DNA of 64,000 nt from Brucella pseudogrignonensis (GTDB lineage: Bacteria > Pseudomonadota > Alphaproteobacteria > Rhizobiales > Rhizobiaceae): NCBI RefSeq assembly GCF_032190615.1, contig NZ_JAVLAT010000001.1:1310501-1374500 (forward strand), written 5' to 3'. The translations under genes and the position numbers were made by a program. Below the pieces are notes generated by a model, which worked only from the letters and a program-made list of their open reading frames with translations, was not told where the DNA came from and searched no databases. Below, one piece after another: positions 18,444 through 29,432 of the stretch; position 1 is the stretch's first letter; each line of letters opens with the position of its first letter.

Positions 18444-19982
18444 ATGGTGCAAGACAATAATTCGGGTGGTGCAACTGCTGTTGAACCGTTAAAAATTCAA
18501 GACATCAAAGTCATCGACAATGCTAAGCTCAAAAAAGCAATCACCGCTGCTGCACTTGGCAATGCAATGGAATGGTTCGACTTTGGTGTTTACGGCTTTG
18601 TAGCCTATGCGTTAGGCCAGGTTTTCTTCCCAAATGCGGCACCCGGAATTCAGACGATTGCAGCACTCGCAACGTTCTCGGTGCCTTTTTTGGTGCGCCC
18701 GCTAGGTGGCTTGTTCTTCGGCGTGATGGGCGATCGTTTTGGGCGGCAAAAAGTCTTGTCGCTGACAATCATTATCATGGCAGCCAGTACTTTCTGTATT
18801 GGACTTATTCCATCCTATGCGACGATTGGCATATGGGCACCAATCCTGCTGCTTGCCTGTAAACTCATTCAGGGCTTTTCGGTCGGTGGAGAATATACCG
18901 GCGCTGCCATTTTCGTTGCCGAATATGCACCTGATCGCAGAAGAGGCTTTCTTGGCAGCTGGCTTGATTTCGGGTCGATTGCGGGCTTCGTGATGGGGGC
19001 TGGGCTTGTGGTGTTCTTAAGCACCATGATGGGAGAAGCGGCGTTTCTGGACTGGGGATGGAGGATTCCATTTTATCTCGCTGCACCTTTGGGGCTTATC
19101 GGTCTTTACCTTCGCCATGCTGCCGAAGAAACGCCAGCCTTTACCCAACAGCTTGAGCGCATGGAAAAAGAAGACCAGGATGCGATAAAAGATCGTCCGA
19201 TGGTTTCTTTTACGGAAATTGTGCGAAACTACTGGAAGTCGCTGTCCGTGTGCATAGGCATGGTGCTGGTCACAAACATCACTTATTATATGTTGCTGAC
19301 CTATATGCCGACTTATCTGTCGCAAAGCCTCGGCTATTCAGAAGATCATGGTGTTTTGATTATCATTGTTGTGATGATCGGCATGTTGTTTGTTCAACCC
19401 GTCGTCGGTTTCCTCAGTGACAGGTTTGGACGCAGACCATTTTTGTTGGTCGGCAGCCTTGGCCTGCTGTTTTTATCGCTTCCAGCATTTCATCTCGTGA
19501 CGAGTAACAACACGCCAAAAATTTTTGCTGGTTTGTTGATGCTGGCCGTGTTCCTCAATTGCTTAACAGGCGTGATGGCGTCAACCTTGCCAGCCTTGTT
19601 TCCTGCAAGAATACGCTATAGCGCATTGGCAAGCGCCTTTAATATATCGATTATCATTGCAGGTTTAACGCCGACAGTTGCAGCGTGGCTCGTGGAGACG
19701 ACAGATAGCCTGTATGTTCCGGCTTATTATTTGATGGCCGCTTCAATCATCGGGTTAATAACGGCATTTTTTCTCAGCGAGACTGCAAACAAACCGCTTC
19801 GAGGCGATACACCAAGTGCCTCGAATAAATCTGAAGCAAAGATTTTGCTGAAAGAGGCTTATGCAAATATCGAAGAGCGTGTTGACGATATCGACGAAAA
19901 GATCGCTTCCCTTGAGAGTGATATTGAAGCGCTTAAATTGCGCAGACAAACCCTCGTTGACAGGCATCCAAAGTTAACCTGA
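18444..19982 (+). CDS. ProP-like MFS metabolite/H+ symporter
   Basis: A 512-residue inner-membrane protein of the metabolite:H+ symporter family, with 12 predicted helices, the loop motif GVMGDRFGRQK between helices 2 and 3, and its repeat FLSDRFGRRP. The C-terminal 45 residues (from EAKILLKEAYANIEE on) form a heptad-like coiled coil. E. coli ProP carries such a tail, which tunes osmotic activation, so uptake of an osmoprotectant such as proline or betaine is the best guess. ATG at 18444 (AGAGG upstream) is preferred to the TTG at 18420. Confidence 0.83.
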   Translation: MVQDNNSGGATAVEPLKIQDIKVIDNAKLKKAITAAALGNAMEWFDFGVYGFVAYALGQVFFPNAAPGIQTIAALATFSVPFLVRPLGGLFFGVMGDRFGRQKVLSLTIIIMAASTFCIGLIPSYATIGIWAPILLLACKLIQGFSVGGEYTGAAIFVAEYAPDRRRGFLGSWLDFGSIAGFVMGAGLVVFLSTMMGEAAFLDWGWRIPFYLAAPLGLIGLYLRHAAEETPAFTQQLERMEKEDQDAIKDRPMVSFTEIVRNYWKSLSVCIGMVLVTNITYYMLLTYMPTYLSQSLGYSEDHGVLIIIVVMIGMLFVQPVVGFLSDRFGRRPFLLVGSLGLLFLSLPAFHLVTSNNTPKIFAGLLMLAVFLNCLTGVMASTLPALFPARIRYSALASAFNISIIIAGLTPTVAAWLVETTDSLYVPAYYLMAASIIGLITAFFLSETANKPLRGDTPSASNKSEAKILLKEAYANIEERVDDIDEKIASLESDIEALKLRRQTLVDRHPKLT

Positions 19983-20011
19983 TGCTATTCTGAACGTCAC
20001 AAATCACATCG

Positions 20012-20041
20012 AAAAGGCCGGGACATGTCCCCGGCCTTTTT
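20012..20041. terminator. Terminator after the ProP-like gene
   Basis: AAAAGGCCGGG and CCCGGCCTTTT form an 11-bp stem with a short loop and T runs in both directions. It serves the plus-strand transporter and possibly the minus-strand tetR-type gene. Confidence 0.85.
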
Positions 20042-20107
20042 CAGACCGTATCTATATCCGAAAACTGTTTAACGTCTTTCGAGATCAGTTCTCATGGCTT
20101 TTCATTC

Positions 20108-20710
20108 TCAAAACGGCGAATGTGCAGGCATGGCAAGCATGGCCATATCGATGATCTTCTGTACGGCTTCGCGCGAGTTGCCGTCACGGGCTTCAAAAGA
20201 AATGCTCTGCTGGACCATGTGGTAGAACTCGGTCATCTGCGCGATGTCTGTCTGCTCTGGCAAGTCGCCCGCTTCCATCGCGCGCTTCAACCGCTTTGAA
20301 AGACGCTGATGATTGGTGTGACGGACCTGTTGAAGGAACGCCTTTACATTGGCATTTTCCGGTTTGCACTGGATTGAGCTGACACTGATCATGCAGCCGC
20401 CAGCGGGGCAGGCAAAAGCGCTGTCGGCACTTAATTCCAGCCATTGGCGCATGCCGTCCTGAATAGTCGACGCATTTTCGAGCGCATCGAAAGGACCGGC
20501 ACCGATGGTACGATTATAATAGTCTACAGCCTCGCGAAACGCCTGTTCTTTGTTGCCAAAGGCTGCATAAAAGCTCGGCGGCGTAATGCTGATCGCCGAT
20601 GTGAAATCGTTGATCTGGGCGCATTCATAGCCCTTCGCCCAGAAGACTTTCATGACTTTTTCCAGCGCAGCATCGCGGTCGAAACTGCGCGGACGCCCGC
20701 GTGGAACCAT
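20108..20710 (-). CDS. TetR/AcrR-family repressor
   Basis: A 200-residue regulator. The N-terminal helix-turn-helix domain (RGRPRSFDRDAALEKVMKVF, then SAISITPPSFYAAFGNKEQAF) is of the AcrR/TetR type, followed by a ligand domain with a CPAGGCMI segment. It is divergent from an MFS transporter 101 bp away. A perfect inverted repeat just before the transporter start is the likely operator, so it probably represses the transporter and perhaps itself. The inducer is unknown. Confidence 0.9.
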   Translation of the reverse strand: MVPRGRPRSFDRDAALEKVMKVFWAKGYECAQINDFTSAISITPPSFYAAFGNKEQAFREAVDYYNRTIGAGPFDALENASTIQDGMRQWLELSADSAFACPAGGCMISVSSIQCKPENANVKAFLQQVRHTNHQRLSKRLKRAMEAGDLPEQTDIAQMTEFYHMVQQSISFEARDGNSREAVQKIIDMAMLAMPAHSPF

Positions 20711-20775
20711 TTTTCGTCCTTTCTGTAGTCATGTTTATATAATTTGCTTGACGCTCCGGCGCAAGACGATATGAA

Positions 20776-20797
20776 TTATATAGTATCGACTATATAA
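20776..20797. promoter_or_regulatory. Palindromic operator between the tetR-type gene and the MFS gene
   Basis: Two perfect 9-bp arms, TTATATAGT and ACTATATAA, with a 4-bp spacer (ATCG), end 14 bp before the transporter ATG. Size and position fit a TetR-family operator. Confidence 0.75.
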
Positions 20798-20811
20798 ATA
20801 GGATTCGCCCC

Positions 20812-22023
20812 ATGAACGAAGTGTGTGATTCTGCCCTTGCGGCGGAACAGGTCTCTGCGTCTTCAAATCAGGCGCGCGCCATTCCGCTGGTGGTCTATTG
20901 CCTGACGCTGGGTATTTTTGCGCTGACCACGTCTGAACTGATGATTTCCGGCATGATGCCAGCGCTACAGGAGGCTTTTGGCCGCTCGATTTCGGATATT
21001 GGCAATCTCATCTCCGTCTATGCTTTGGGCATGACGATTGGTGGTCCGCTGGTGACAATAGTGTTTCTGGCGCTGAAGATTGAAAACAAGCGCGGGCTGT
21101 TGTTGCTTCTGATCCTTTATGCTGTCGGACAAAGTGTGGCTGCCTCAACCAGCAATTTTCATGTGATGCTGGTGGCGCGTGTTTTCACCGGTATGGCAGC
21201 GGCGACCAGTTTCGGCCTGATGCTGGCGATCACCGCGCAGCTTGTTGTGCCTGAACTGCGTGGTCGCGCATCGTCGCTGGTGTTTGCTGGTCTCATGCTG
21301 TGCACTGTTCTTGGCGTGCCGCTGGCAACCGCTATCAGCAATGCGTTTGGCTGGCGTGCGAGCTTCTGGGCGATTGTGGTGCTGGTGCTGTTTTGTGCGC
21401 TGGTGATTGCGCTCAAAATCGAGGCTAAGCCAAATCATGGGGAAGTAAATCTGCGCTCTGAGCTCAATGAAATGCGAAAGCCAAGGCTTTGGGCCGCTTA
21501 TGCAACCAGCGCTCTGGTGATTGGTGCTTCGTTCTCGGTCTATAGCTATTTATCGCCGATCACGGCGCAACTCGCAGGCTTTCCGGAAGCGCAATTGCCC
21601 TTTTTGCTGGCGATTTATGGTGCTGCAAACATTATTGGCAATTACGTGATTGGTCGTTTCGCTGATCGTCATACGATTGCGACGATCTTTATCGGCATTC
21701 TGATCATGCTGACAGCCATGCTCATCTTCGCGCTGTTTGCTGAACTAAAGTTTGCGACGATTCTTGCGATAGTCATGATCGGCCTGACGGGTATTGCGCT
21801 TAATCCAGCCTTCATTGCTCGCGTCATGCGGATTGCGCATCCGGGCGCGCTGGTCAATGCAATGCATGCATCCGTCATCAATATTGGGCTGGGACTTGGT
21901 CCATGGGCGGGCGGTTTTGCGCTCTCGACAGGCTATGGTCTTCATGCGCCACTCTGGGTGGGTTTCATCATGACGCTTCTTGGCTTGCTAACCCTTGCAC
22001 CGCGCGCCTTGCGCCGGATGTAA
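20812..22023 (+). CDS. MFS efflux transporter (DHA1/AraJ-like)
   Basis: A 403-residue, 12-helix major facilitator. The segment FALTTSELMISGMMPALQEAFGRSIS resembles the drug:H+ antiporter and sugar-efflux (AraJ/YdhP) group, and VARVFTGMAAATSFG fits motif C-like helix 5. It probably exports a small compound across the inner membrane. It is divergent from a TetR-type regulator and preceded by its presumed operator; ended by a shared bidirectional terminator. Confidence 0.87.
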   Translation: MNEVCDSALAAEQVSASSNQARAIPLVVYCLTLGIFALTTSELMISGMMPALQEAFGRSISDIGNLISVYALGMTIGGPLVTIVFLALKIENKRGLLLLLILYAVGQSVAASTSNFHVMLVARVFTGMAAATSFGLMLAITAQLVVPELRGRASSLVFAGLMLCTVLGVPLATAISNAFGWRASFWAIVVLVLFCALVIALKIEAKPNHGEVNLRSELNEMRKPRLWAAYATSALVIGASFSVYSYLSPITAQLAGFPEAQLPFLLAIYGAANIIGNYVIGRFADRHTIATIFIGILIMLTAMLIFALFAELKFATILAIVMIGLTGIALNPAFIARVMRIAHPGALVNAMHASVINIGLGLGPWAGGFALSTGYGLHAPLWVGFIMTLLGLLTLAPRALRRM

Positions 22024-22041
22024 TGCGCAACAGCAAACAAA

Positions 22042-22068
22042 AAAGCCGGGGTCGGTGCCCCGGCTTTC
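22042..22068. terminator. Bidirectional terminator between convergent genes
   Basis: AAAGCCGGGG-TCGGTG-CCCCGGCTTT, a perfect 10-bp stem with A and T runs outside, separates the MFS gene and the convergent DUF3829 gene. Confidence 0.9.
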
Positions 22069-22084
22069 GTATCGGAAGGGATGA

Positions 22085-23008
22085 TTAATCCTTCGAAAAC
22101 ATGGTTGCGCTCTGCGAGGTCGAAACCATGGTGTTATAATCATTGACGATCCATTGCAGATCAGAGGCAACATTGCCCTTACGGGCGTCGCCTTTGGTCT
22201 TTTCTAGCTTTTCCTGGAAGTCGCGCAGCTTGCCCAACAGGCTTGCAGGACGGGATTCAAAAACATGGAACGAATTTGGATGTTCGGTTGCGTAATCATC
22301 CATTTCACGAACGGCGGCGGCATAGGCATCCATAGCCTTGCCAAAGGCTTCCATATCGACAACCGGCTTCTCGTTTTCCGGCAGCAATTCAACAACCGCA
22401 TTGGCACGCATCATAACATTGCGAACCTGCCAGTTGGCTTTTTTGCCCTCAGACTTTTCAAGCGCATCAAGCTCAGCCAGATCGATCTTGGCCTTCTCCT
22501 CGCTCAGCAGCGCATCGACACGCTTACGTTCTTTGGTGAACTCTGGCGCATATTCCGCGATCTGCTTGTGAAACTCTTTCGCACCGGCAAACTTGTCAGA
22601 CTTATAGTCCTTGCGGTCATAATATTTGCTCGCCTTTTCAACGACCGGGGCAAGCTTCTGATAGATCGCAATATAGCTCACCATTGCTTCATCAAGCGCA
22701 GGGAGTTTCGGGTCCGCCTTTGTGGCTTCTTCGGCTGCCTCAATTTCGCTGCGCACATCATAGAGCGAGTAAAGGCCGTAGACATTGCGCTCCTTGCCGG
22801 TTGGTCCCTTTTTCATATCGACCCAGCTATCGTAGCGATCGAGCGATTCCGAAGCGCGAATGGTGCGGTTGAGAAGCGAAACATAGGCGTTCATTTTGCC
22901 AATCGCAGCGTTCGGGTCAGTCTCATCGGCAGATTGTGCAAAGACGGTAACTGGCAGGATGACCGCCAGAAGCGTGAACAGGATCGCACGAGGCGAGAAG
23001 CGTTTCAT
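22085..23008 (-). CDS. DUF3829 (YiiG-like) exported protein
   Basis: A 307-residue protein with a clear signal peptide (MKRFSPRAILFTLLAVILP..., cleavage likely after VFAQS). There is no lipobox cysteine, so it is probably periplasmic. The mature part is alpha-helical and charged, with the DUF3829 layout (MNAYVSLLNR, YDSWVD, YYDRKDYKSDKFAGAKEFH). Its function is not known. The start at 23008 is used because the five extra upstream codons do not belong to the signal peptide. Confidence 0.8.
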   Translation of the reverse strand: MKRFSPRAILFTLLAVILPVTVFAQSADETDPNAAIGKMNAYVSLLNRTIRASESLDRYDSWVDMKKGPTGKERNVYGLYSLYDVRSEIEAAEEATKADPKLPALDEAMVSYIAIYQKLAPVVEKASKYYDRKDYKSDKFAGAKEFHKQIAEYAPEFTKERKRVDALLSEEKAKIDLAELDALEKSEGKKANWQVRNVMMRANAVVELLPENEKPVVDMEAFGKAMDAYAAAVREMDDYATEHPNSFHVFESRPASLLGKLRDFQEKLEKTKGDARKGNVASDLQWIVNDYNTMVSTSQSATMFSKD

Positions 23009-23115
23009 ATGTTTTTCCCTCATTGAGTAGATTCTAAAAACTGTGAAATGATTGCAGTGCTTTGATTTTCAAGGCTGGTAGTCTGTCCCCTTAGCCCTCA
23101 TCATTGTTTGGCTCA

Positions 23116-23658
23116 TCATTGCTTGGCATTGTCAGGGAGCCAGTTGCTCCCGGATCGATTTCTTATGACGGTGATGATTGTGGTGACGATTGAAAGCACA
23201 ACCAGATATTCAACAAAGCGGAGCGGAAACACAAACCAGCCGCTGATCGTTCGTTCGATTGCGCCATAGAGATTGACGATCTGGAACTCGTAATTCACGC
23301 CGGTGCTGCCGCCGCCATGACTGACGATTTCTTTGATTTGAAGATGACTGTCGGGGCTTCCGAACAGCCATGAAAGCGGTTGATTGTAGACAGGGTTGCC
23401 ACGGCTATCGAAAAACATGGCCACAAATGACATGAATGAAATCATGATGGCTGCGGCTTCCGGCTTTCTCCAGTCGACTTTCGAGAACCAGAATATGGCG
23501 GAGCAGACGATAAGAAGAAAAATGCTCGCAACGCCGTCGATAAAGATGACACCATACATCCCATACATGAGGCCAAGCCCCACAAGGGAGAAGCAAGCAA
23601 TAGCAGCGGCGGCGATGGCAAATATGCCAAGCACTTTCGTGATGGTTCCTGTTTGCAT
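23116..23658 (-). CDS. Membrane protein of unknown function
   Basis: A 180-residue protein that I do not recognise. It has membrane segments near residues 8-30, 35-57 and 68-85 and one near the C-terminus (LVVLSIVTTIITVI), with an exported loop between (SRGNPVYNQPLSWLFGSPDSH). ATG at 23658 is used; the open frame starts three codons earlier with TTG. It stands alone; 23659-23800 holds nothing else recognisable. Confidence 0.65.
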   Translation of the reverse strand: MQTGTITKVLGIFAIAAAAIACFSLVGLGLMYGMYGVIFIDGVASIFLLIVCSAIFWFSKVDWRKPEAAAIMISFMSFVAMFFDSRGNPVYNQPLSWLFGSPDSHLQIKEIVSHGGGSTGVNYEFQIVNLYGAIERTISGWFVFPLRFVEYLVVLSIVTTIITVIRNRSGSNWLPDNAKQ

Positions 23659-23800
23659 AAAGCGCAAAAAGCATGCATCCGCAAGAATGACAAGCTTTAT
23701 TAGAGCTTTCTACTTTATGAGGGTGCTCTAAATGTTTGTTTTATTTTGCAAATGTGAAGGGCAGGGATGATCCCCGCCCTCCTGTTTGAGCATCTCAGTT

Positions 23801-24781
<981 letters not shown>

Positions 24782-24925
24782 GGATATTCCTTTCGGGACA
24801 ATTTTTAAAATCTGGTGGCACGGTGCTCTGAAAGCGCAGAGCGTCCGGCGAGGCTGAAAATACGCTCCGGTCCTGCGTTCGATAATACTGATTTATTTTC
24901 ACGGGCTATTCGATATTTTAGAACA

Positions 24926-25843
24926 ATGAATCGAAATCAGCTTTCCCAACTGGCCGTTTTGGCCGCCGTTGCCGCCCATGGCAGTTTTCGCGGCGCAGCG
25001 CGTGAATTGTCGATTGCACCATCTGCGGTCAGCCATGCCGTCTCAGCTCTTGAAGAGAGCCTTGGCATCCGGTTGTTATCACGCACCACGCGCAGTGTTG
25101 CGCCCACGGATGCGGGGCGACAATTGCTGGAGCGTCTTGCTCCGGCGCTGCAAGAAATTCATCAGGCGCTTGGTGCCGCAATCGAGGCGCGCGACCGCCC
25201 TGCGGGCATGCTGCGCATTACGATGCCGCATATCGCAGCGCAGTTTGTCATTGCGCCGCGGCTACATACTTTCGCTGCAGCTTATCCTGACATTACACTG
25301 GATTTAACAATAGAAAGTGCGCTCACTGACATTGTTGCTGAAGGTTTTGACGCTGGCATGCGGCTTGGTGAAAGCCTTGAGGCTGATATGATCTGCGCCC
25401 GACTGACAGGCGATTTGCGCGCAGCCATTGTTGGGGCGCCGTCCTATTTTGAAACGAAAGCGATCCCCGAGCACCCGCATGATCTGATGCAGCATCGGTG
25501 TGTGCGGCAACGCTTTTCCAGCGGACAGATTTATAACTGGGAGTTTGAAAAAGACGGCAAAGAAATAGAGGTGGCAATCAAAGGGCCGCTCATTCTCAAC
25601 GATGACAGGCTGATTCTCGATACGGTTCTGAATGGCACCGGCCTTGCCTATCTGTTTGAAGATCACGTTCGCGACGCGCTTGTAGATGGACGACTGGTCA
25701 GAGTGCTTGACGACTGGTGCCAGCCATTTGCCGGGCTGTTCCTTTATTATCCAAGCCGCCGCCAGATGAGACCAGCTCTGCGCGCATTCATCGATTTCTT
25801 TCGCGGATCTTACGAGATGCAGAGCCGCTTTCTGGGGGCTTGA
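24926..25843 (+). CDS. LysR-family transcriptional regulator
   Basis: A 305-residue LTTR. The N-terminal winged helix (LSQLAVLAAVAAHGSFRGAA...APSAVSHAVSALEESLGIRL) is followed by a periplasmic-binding-like effector domain. The start at 24926 gives the family N-terminus; the open frame begins 37 codons earlier inside the promoter region. It is divergent from the aldo/keto reductase, which it probably controls. The inducer is unknown. Confidence 0.92.
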   Translation: MNRNQLSQLAVLAAVAAHGSFRGAARELSIAPSAVSHAVSALEESLGIRLLSRTTRSVAPTDAGRQLLERLAPALQEIHQALGAAIEARDRPAGMLRITMPHIAAQFVIAPRLHTFAAAYPDITLDLTIESALTDIVAEGFDAGMRLGESLEADMICARLTGDLRAAIVGAPSYFETKAIPEHPHDLMQHRCVRQRFSSGQIYNWEFEKDGKEIEVAIKGPLILNDDRLILDTVLNGTGLAYLFEDHVRDALVDGRLVRVLDDWCQPFAGLFLYYPSRRQMRPALRAFIDFFRGSYEMQSRFLGA

Positions 25844-26015
25844 GGCGCTTCGCGGCAAAAAACTTATTCGACGGCTTTGGTGGGGGAACATTTTTTGTTT
25901 CGTATTTGGCACCAATCATGTCATCGATAGCCGCAAATATGGGATCATAGCGCTTTGCGCTCACTGAAACTCGGCCTGAAAGAAAAACTGAGCAAGTTTG
26001 GAAGAAGGGAAACGC

Positions 26016-27014
26016 ATGTTTCGTTGGGGTATTCTTTCCACCGCCAAGATTGGCGTCACGCAGGTTATTCCGGCACTTTGTGCTTCGGACAATGGTGCTG
26101 TTCATGCCATTGCCAGTCGTGATGAGGCACGTGCGCGTGCTGTTGCAGATCGCTTTGGTGCGCCGCTGGCTTTTGGTTCTTATGAGGAATTGCTGGCAAG
26201 CGACGAAGTTGACGGTGTCTATATTCCGCTGCCGACCTCACAGCATATTGAATGGACGCTGAAAGCAGCCGAAGCTGGCAAACATGTGCTTTGCGAAAAG
26301 CCGATTGCGCTTAAAGCCGACGATATTGATCAGCTGATTGCCGCACGCGACAAGCATAAGGTCACAATCGCTGAGGCCTTTATGGTGTTTTACCACCCGC
26401 AATGGATCAAGTTGCGTTCTCTTCTCGAAGACGGTGCGATTGGAACGCTGCGTCATGTGCAGGGCGCGTTCAGCTATTTCAACAATGACCCAACCAATAT
26501 GCGCAATCAGCCGGAGCTTGGCGGCGGTGTGCTGCCGGACATTGGCGTCTACCCGACTGTAGTGACGCGTATGGTTACGGGCAAGGAGCCGCTCTCGGTT
26601 CAAGCGACTGTTGAGTATGATCCGAATTTTGGCACGGATCGCTATGCCAATGTCTCAGCCCGATTCGATGGTTTTGATCTGAGCTTTTATGTTGCTACCC
26701 AGTTGGCTGGTCGTCAGACGATGGTTTTCCATGGCGATAAGGGCTTTATCGAAGTTCACGCACCATTCAATACCGGCAAATATGGTCATGGCCGCATAAC
26801 GCTCTATAATGCGGAACATACGGAGGCGACAGAGTGGTCTTTCTCCGATACAAACCATTATCAGCTTCAGGCGGAAAACTTCGTTCGCGCCGCGAAGGGT
26901 GCCAAGGGAGAAAGTAGTGTGATGCTGTTTTCTCTGGAAAACTCAAAAGCCAATCAGAAATTTATCGATGCGATTTATCGCGCTGGTAAAAGCGACGGTT
27001 TCGTGAGCGTTTAA
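26016..27014 (+). CDS. Gfo/Idh/MocA-family oxidoreductase
   Basis: A 332-residue NAD(P)-dependent dehydrogenase. The N-terminal Rossmann fold ([12 protein letters not shown]) is followed by the family motif EKPIAL, whose Lys is catalytic, and a C-terminal substrate domain. It probably oxidises a sugar or cyclitol; the exact substrate is not readable. GAAGGGA before 26016 decides the start over a TTG at 25998. A palindromic repeat follows the stop codon. Confidence 0.9.
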   Translation: MFRWGILSTAKIGVTQVIPALCASDNGAVHAIASRDEARARAVADRFGAPLAFGSYEELLASDEVDGVYIPLPTSQHIEWTLKAAEAGKHVLCEKPIALKADDIDQLIAARDKHKVTIAEAFMVFYHPQWIKLRSLLEDGAIGTLRHVQGAFSYFNNDPTNMRNQPELGGGVLPDIGVYPTVVTRMVTGKEPLSVQATVEYDPNFGTDRYANVSARFDGFDLSFYVATQLAGRQTMVFHGDKGFIEVHAPFNTGKYGHGRITLYNAEHTEATEWSFSDTNHYQLQAENFVRAAKGAKGESSVMLFSLENSKANQKFIDAIYRAGKSDGFVSV

Positions 27015-27117
27015 AGCATGTCGCGGAAAAGTGGGAACCGGTTTTCCGATAACGACATGCGATATACAAAAAGACAGAGCGAGTACAGCGGTTGCGATTA
27101 AAATGCGTCACGCTCTG
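27009..27117. repeat. Dispersed two-hairpin palindromic repeat, copy 2
   Basis: The first 53 bp are identical to 2319-2371. The second hairpin has arms CAGAGCG (27075-27081) and CGCTCTG (27111-27117), where copy 1 has TAGAGCG and CGCTCTA. Loops and linkers have diverged while pairing is kept. Like copy 1 it starts at the 3' end of a gene: its first bases overlap the stop codon of the Gfo/Idh/MocA gene. Confidence 0.8.
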
Positions 27118-27169
27118 AGGGCTGAAAAGTTTAACAGGCAGGAATCTTTCATTGTGATGCGTCTTGTGA

Positions 27170-27201
27170 CTTGCAGTGAAAAACTGCCTTTCTTATATAC
27201 G
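27170..27201 (+). promoter_or_regulatory. RpoH (sigma-32) heat-shock promoter of dnaK
   Basis: CTTG (27170-27173), an 18-bp spacer and CTTATATACG (27192-27201) match the alphaproteobacterial sigma-32 consensus (CTTG, 17-18 bp, CYTATNTNNG). Transcription would start near 27208, giving a leader of about 140 bases before dnaK. Confidence 0.75.
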
Positions 27202-27346
27202 CCTCGCACAGGGCTTTGATAAAAGGCCGGGTGGCTTGAAAAATGCTTCCCGACTTCACACCTTGAAGCAGGCATTGTGAAACCGATAGGAACCGCACAT
27301 GAAACGCTCGGTAGAGGTTTTTGCGGTTTGCTGAATGGAGAGAAAT

Positions 27347-29257
27347 ATGGCTAAAGTTATTGGTATCGATCTGGGAACGACCAACTCCTGCGTAGCCGTC
27401 ATGGACGGAAAAAGCGCGAAGGTCATTGAAAATGCTGAAGGTGCGCGGACGACACCTTCGATCATCGCTTTCAGCGATGGTGACGAACGTCTCGCTGGTC
27501 AGCCTGCGAAGCGTCAGGCCGTCACCAACCCGGAAGGCACCCTGTTCGCCGTAAAGCGTCTGATTGGCCGCCGCTTTGATGACCCAATGGTCACCAAGGA
27601 CAAGGATCTTGTGCCTTACAAGATCGTCAAGGGCGACAATGGCGATGCATGGGTTGAAACCCACGGCAAGAAATATTCCCCATCGCAGGTTTCCGCGATG
27701 ATCCTTCAGAAGATGAAGGAAACCGCTGAATCTTACCTCGGTGAAACTGTGACGCAGGCCGTTATCACGGTTCCGGCATACTTCAACGATGCACAGCGTC
27801 AGGCAACCAAGGATGCCGGCAAGATCGCTGGTCTTGAAGTTCTGCGCATTATCAACGAGCCAACGGCTGCGGCACTTGCTTACGGTCTCGACAAGAGCGA
27901 AGGCAAGACCATTGCTGTTTACGATCTTGGTGGCGGTACGTTCGACGTTTCCGTTCTCGAAATCGGCGACGGCGTGTTTGAAGTGAAGTCGACCAACGGT
28001 GACACGTTCCTCGGTGGTGAAGACTTTGACATGCGTCTGGTTGAATATCTGGTTGCCGAGTTCAAGAAGGAAAGCGGTATCGATCTGAAGAACGACAAGC
28101 TTGCTCTTCAGCGTCTTAAGGAAGCTGCTGAAAAGGCAAAGATCGAACTTTCGTCGGCACAGCAGACCGAAATTAACCTGCCATTCATCACCGCTGACCA
28201 GACCGGTCCGAAGCACCTTGCTATCAAGCTTTCGCGCTCGAAGTTCGAAAGCCTGGTTGACGATCTCGTGCAGCGCACGGTCGAGCCATGTAAGGCAGCG
28301 CTCAAGGATGCTGGCCTCAAGGCTGGCGACATCGATGAAGTTGTTCTGGTTGGCGGTATGACCCGTATGCCGAAAATTCAGGAAGTCGTGAAGGCTTTCT
28401 TCGGCAAGGAACCACACAAGGGCGTGAACCCGGACGAAGTTGTTGCCATGGGTGCAGCAATTCAGGGCGGCGTTCTGCAGGGCGACGTCAAGGACGTTCT
28501 TCTGCTCGACGTGACCCCGCTTTCGCTCGGCATTGAAACGCTCGGCGGTGTGTTCACCCGTCTGATCGAACGCAACACCACGATCCCGACCAAGAAGTCG
28601 CAGACCTTCTCGACCGCTGAAGACAATCAGTCGGCTGTGACGATCCGCGTTTTCCAGGGCGAGCGTGAAATGGCTGCCGATAACAAGATCCTCGGCCAGT
28701 TTGACCTCGTTGGCATTCCGCCAGCACCGCGTGGCGTTCCACAGATCGAAGTGACCTTCGATATCGACGCCAATGGTATCGTGAATGTGTCTGCGAAGGA
28801 CAAGGGCACCGGCAAGGAACACCAGATCCGCATTCAGGCATCGGGTGGTCTTTCGGACGCCGACATTGAAAAGATGGTCAAGGACGCGGAAGCAAACGCT
28901 GAAGCTGACAAAAAGCGTCGTGACGCTGTCGAAGCCAAGAACCAGGGCGAAAGCCTCCTTCATTCGTCTGAAAAGTCGCTGAAGGAATATGGTGATAAGG
29001 TTTCGGCTGAAGACAAGCAGGCTATTGAAGGTGCAATCGCAGCTCTCAAGACCGCGCTTGAAGGTGATGATGCTGAAGACATCAAGGCGAAGACGCAGAC
29101 TCTTGCCGAAGCTTCGATGAAGCTTGGTCAGGCCATGTATGAAGCAGCGCAGGCTGATGAAGAAGGTGGTGCTGCAGGCAACGAGCAGACTGCTTCTAAC
29201 GACGATGTTGTCGATGCCGATTACGAAGAAATCGACGACGACAAGAAAAAGTCGTAA
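27347..29257 (+). CDS. dnaK: Chaperone DnaK (Hsp70)
   Basis: A 636-residue Hsp70. The ATPase domain has [14 protein letters not shown], the phosphate loop [11 protein letters not shown] and [10 protein letters not shown]. The linker ([13 protein letters not shown]) leads into the substrate domain and a helical lid ending in [12 protein letters not shown]. It folds and protects proteins with DnaJ and GrpE. The start at 27347 (GGAGAG upstream) gives the standard N-terminus. A terminator-like hairpin separates it from dnaJ. Confidence 0.98.
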   Translation: MAKVIGIDLGTTNSCVAVMDGKSAKVIENAEGARTTPSIIAFSDGDERLAGQPAKRQAVTNPEGTLFAVKRLIGRRFDDPMVTKDKDLVPYKIVKGDNGDAWVETHGKKYSPSQVSAMILQKMKETAESYLGETVTQAVITVPAYFNDAQRQATKDAGKIAGLEVLRIINEPTAAALAYGLDKSEGKTIAVYDLGGGTFDVSVLEIGDGVFEVKSTNGDTFLGGEDFDMRLVEYLVAEFKKESGIDLKNDKLALQRLKEAAEKAKIELSSAQQTEINLPFITADQTGPKHLAIKLSRSKFESLVDDLVQRTVEPCKAALKDAGLKAGDIDEVVLVGGMTRMPKIQEVVKAFFGKEPHKGVNPDEVVAMGAAIQGGVLQGDVKDVLLLDVTPLSLGIETLGGVFTRLIERNTTIPTKKSQTFSTAEDNQSAVTIRVFQGEREMAADNKILGQFDLVGIPPAPRGVPQIEVTFDIDANGIVNVSAKDKGTGKEHQIRIQASGGLSDADIEKMVKDAEANAEADKKRRDAVEAKNQGESLLHSSEKSLKEYGDKVSAEDKQAIEGAIAALKTALEGDDAEDIKAKTQTLAEASMKLGQAMYEAAQADEEGGAAGNEQTASNDDVVDADYEEIDDDKKKS

Positions 29258-29276
29258 GCCTTGTCCGTAAACGCTC

Positions 29277-29300
29277 AAGCCCGGGTCACTCCCGGGCTTT
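29277..29300 (+). terminator. Hairpin between dnaK and dnaJ
   Basis: AAGCCCGGG and CCCGGGCTT form a 9-bp stem with a 5-base loop and a short T tail. It probably ends a share of dnaK transcripts, so that dnaJ is made in smaller amounts. Confidence 0.8.
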
Positions 29301-29432
29301 TGCGGCCTTTCGGGACGGTTGCACCGGACGGACAAAACTAAAAATAGTCCAGCAGGCAAACACATGTCTGCACGAAATGGGACCGTGGAGCCGCACGTGT
29401 TGGACGCGCTCCGGCCGTCGGGATAACGAACT

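Noticed and set aside
27149..29365. A 738-codon open frame on the minus strand opposite dnaK
   Set aside because: It mirrors the dnaK codon structure, has no family features and no ribosome binding site; dnaK is certain. Long antisense frames are common opposite GC-rich genes with strong codon bias.
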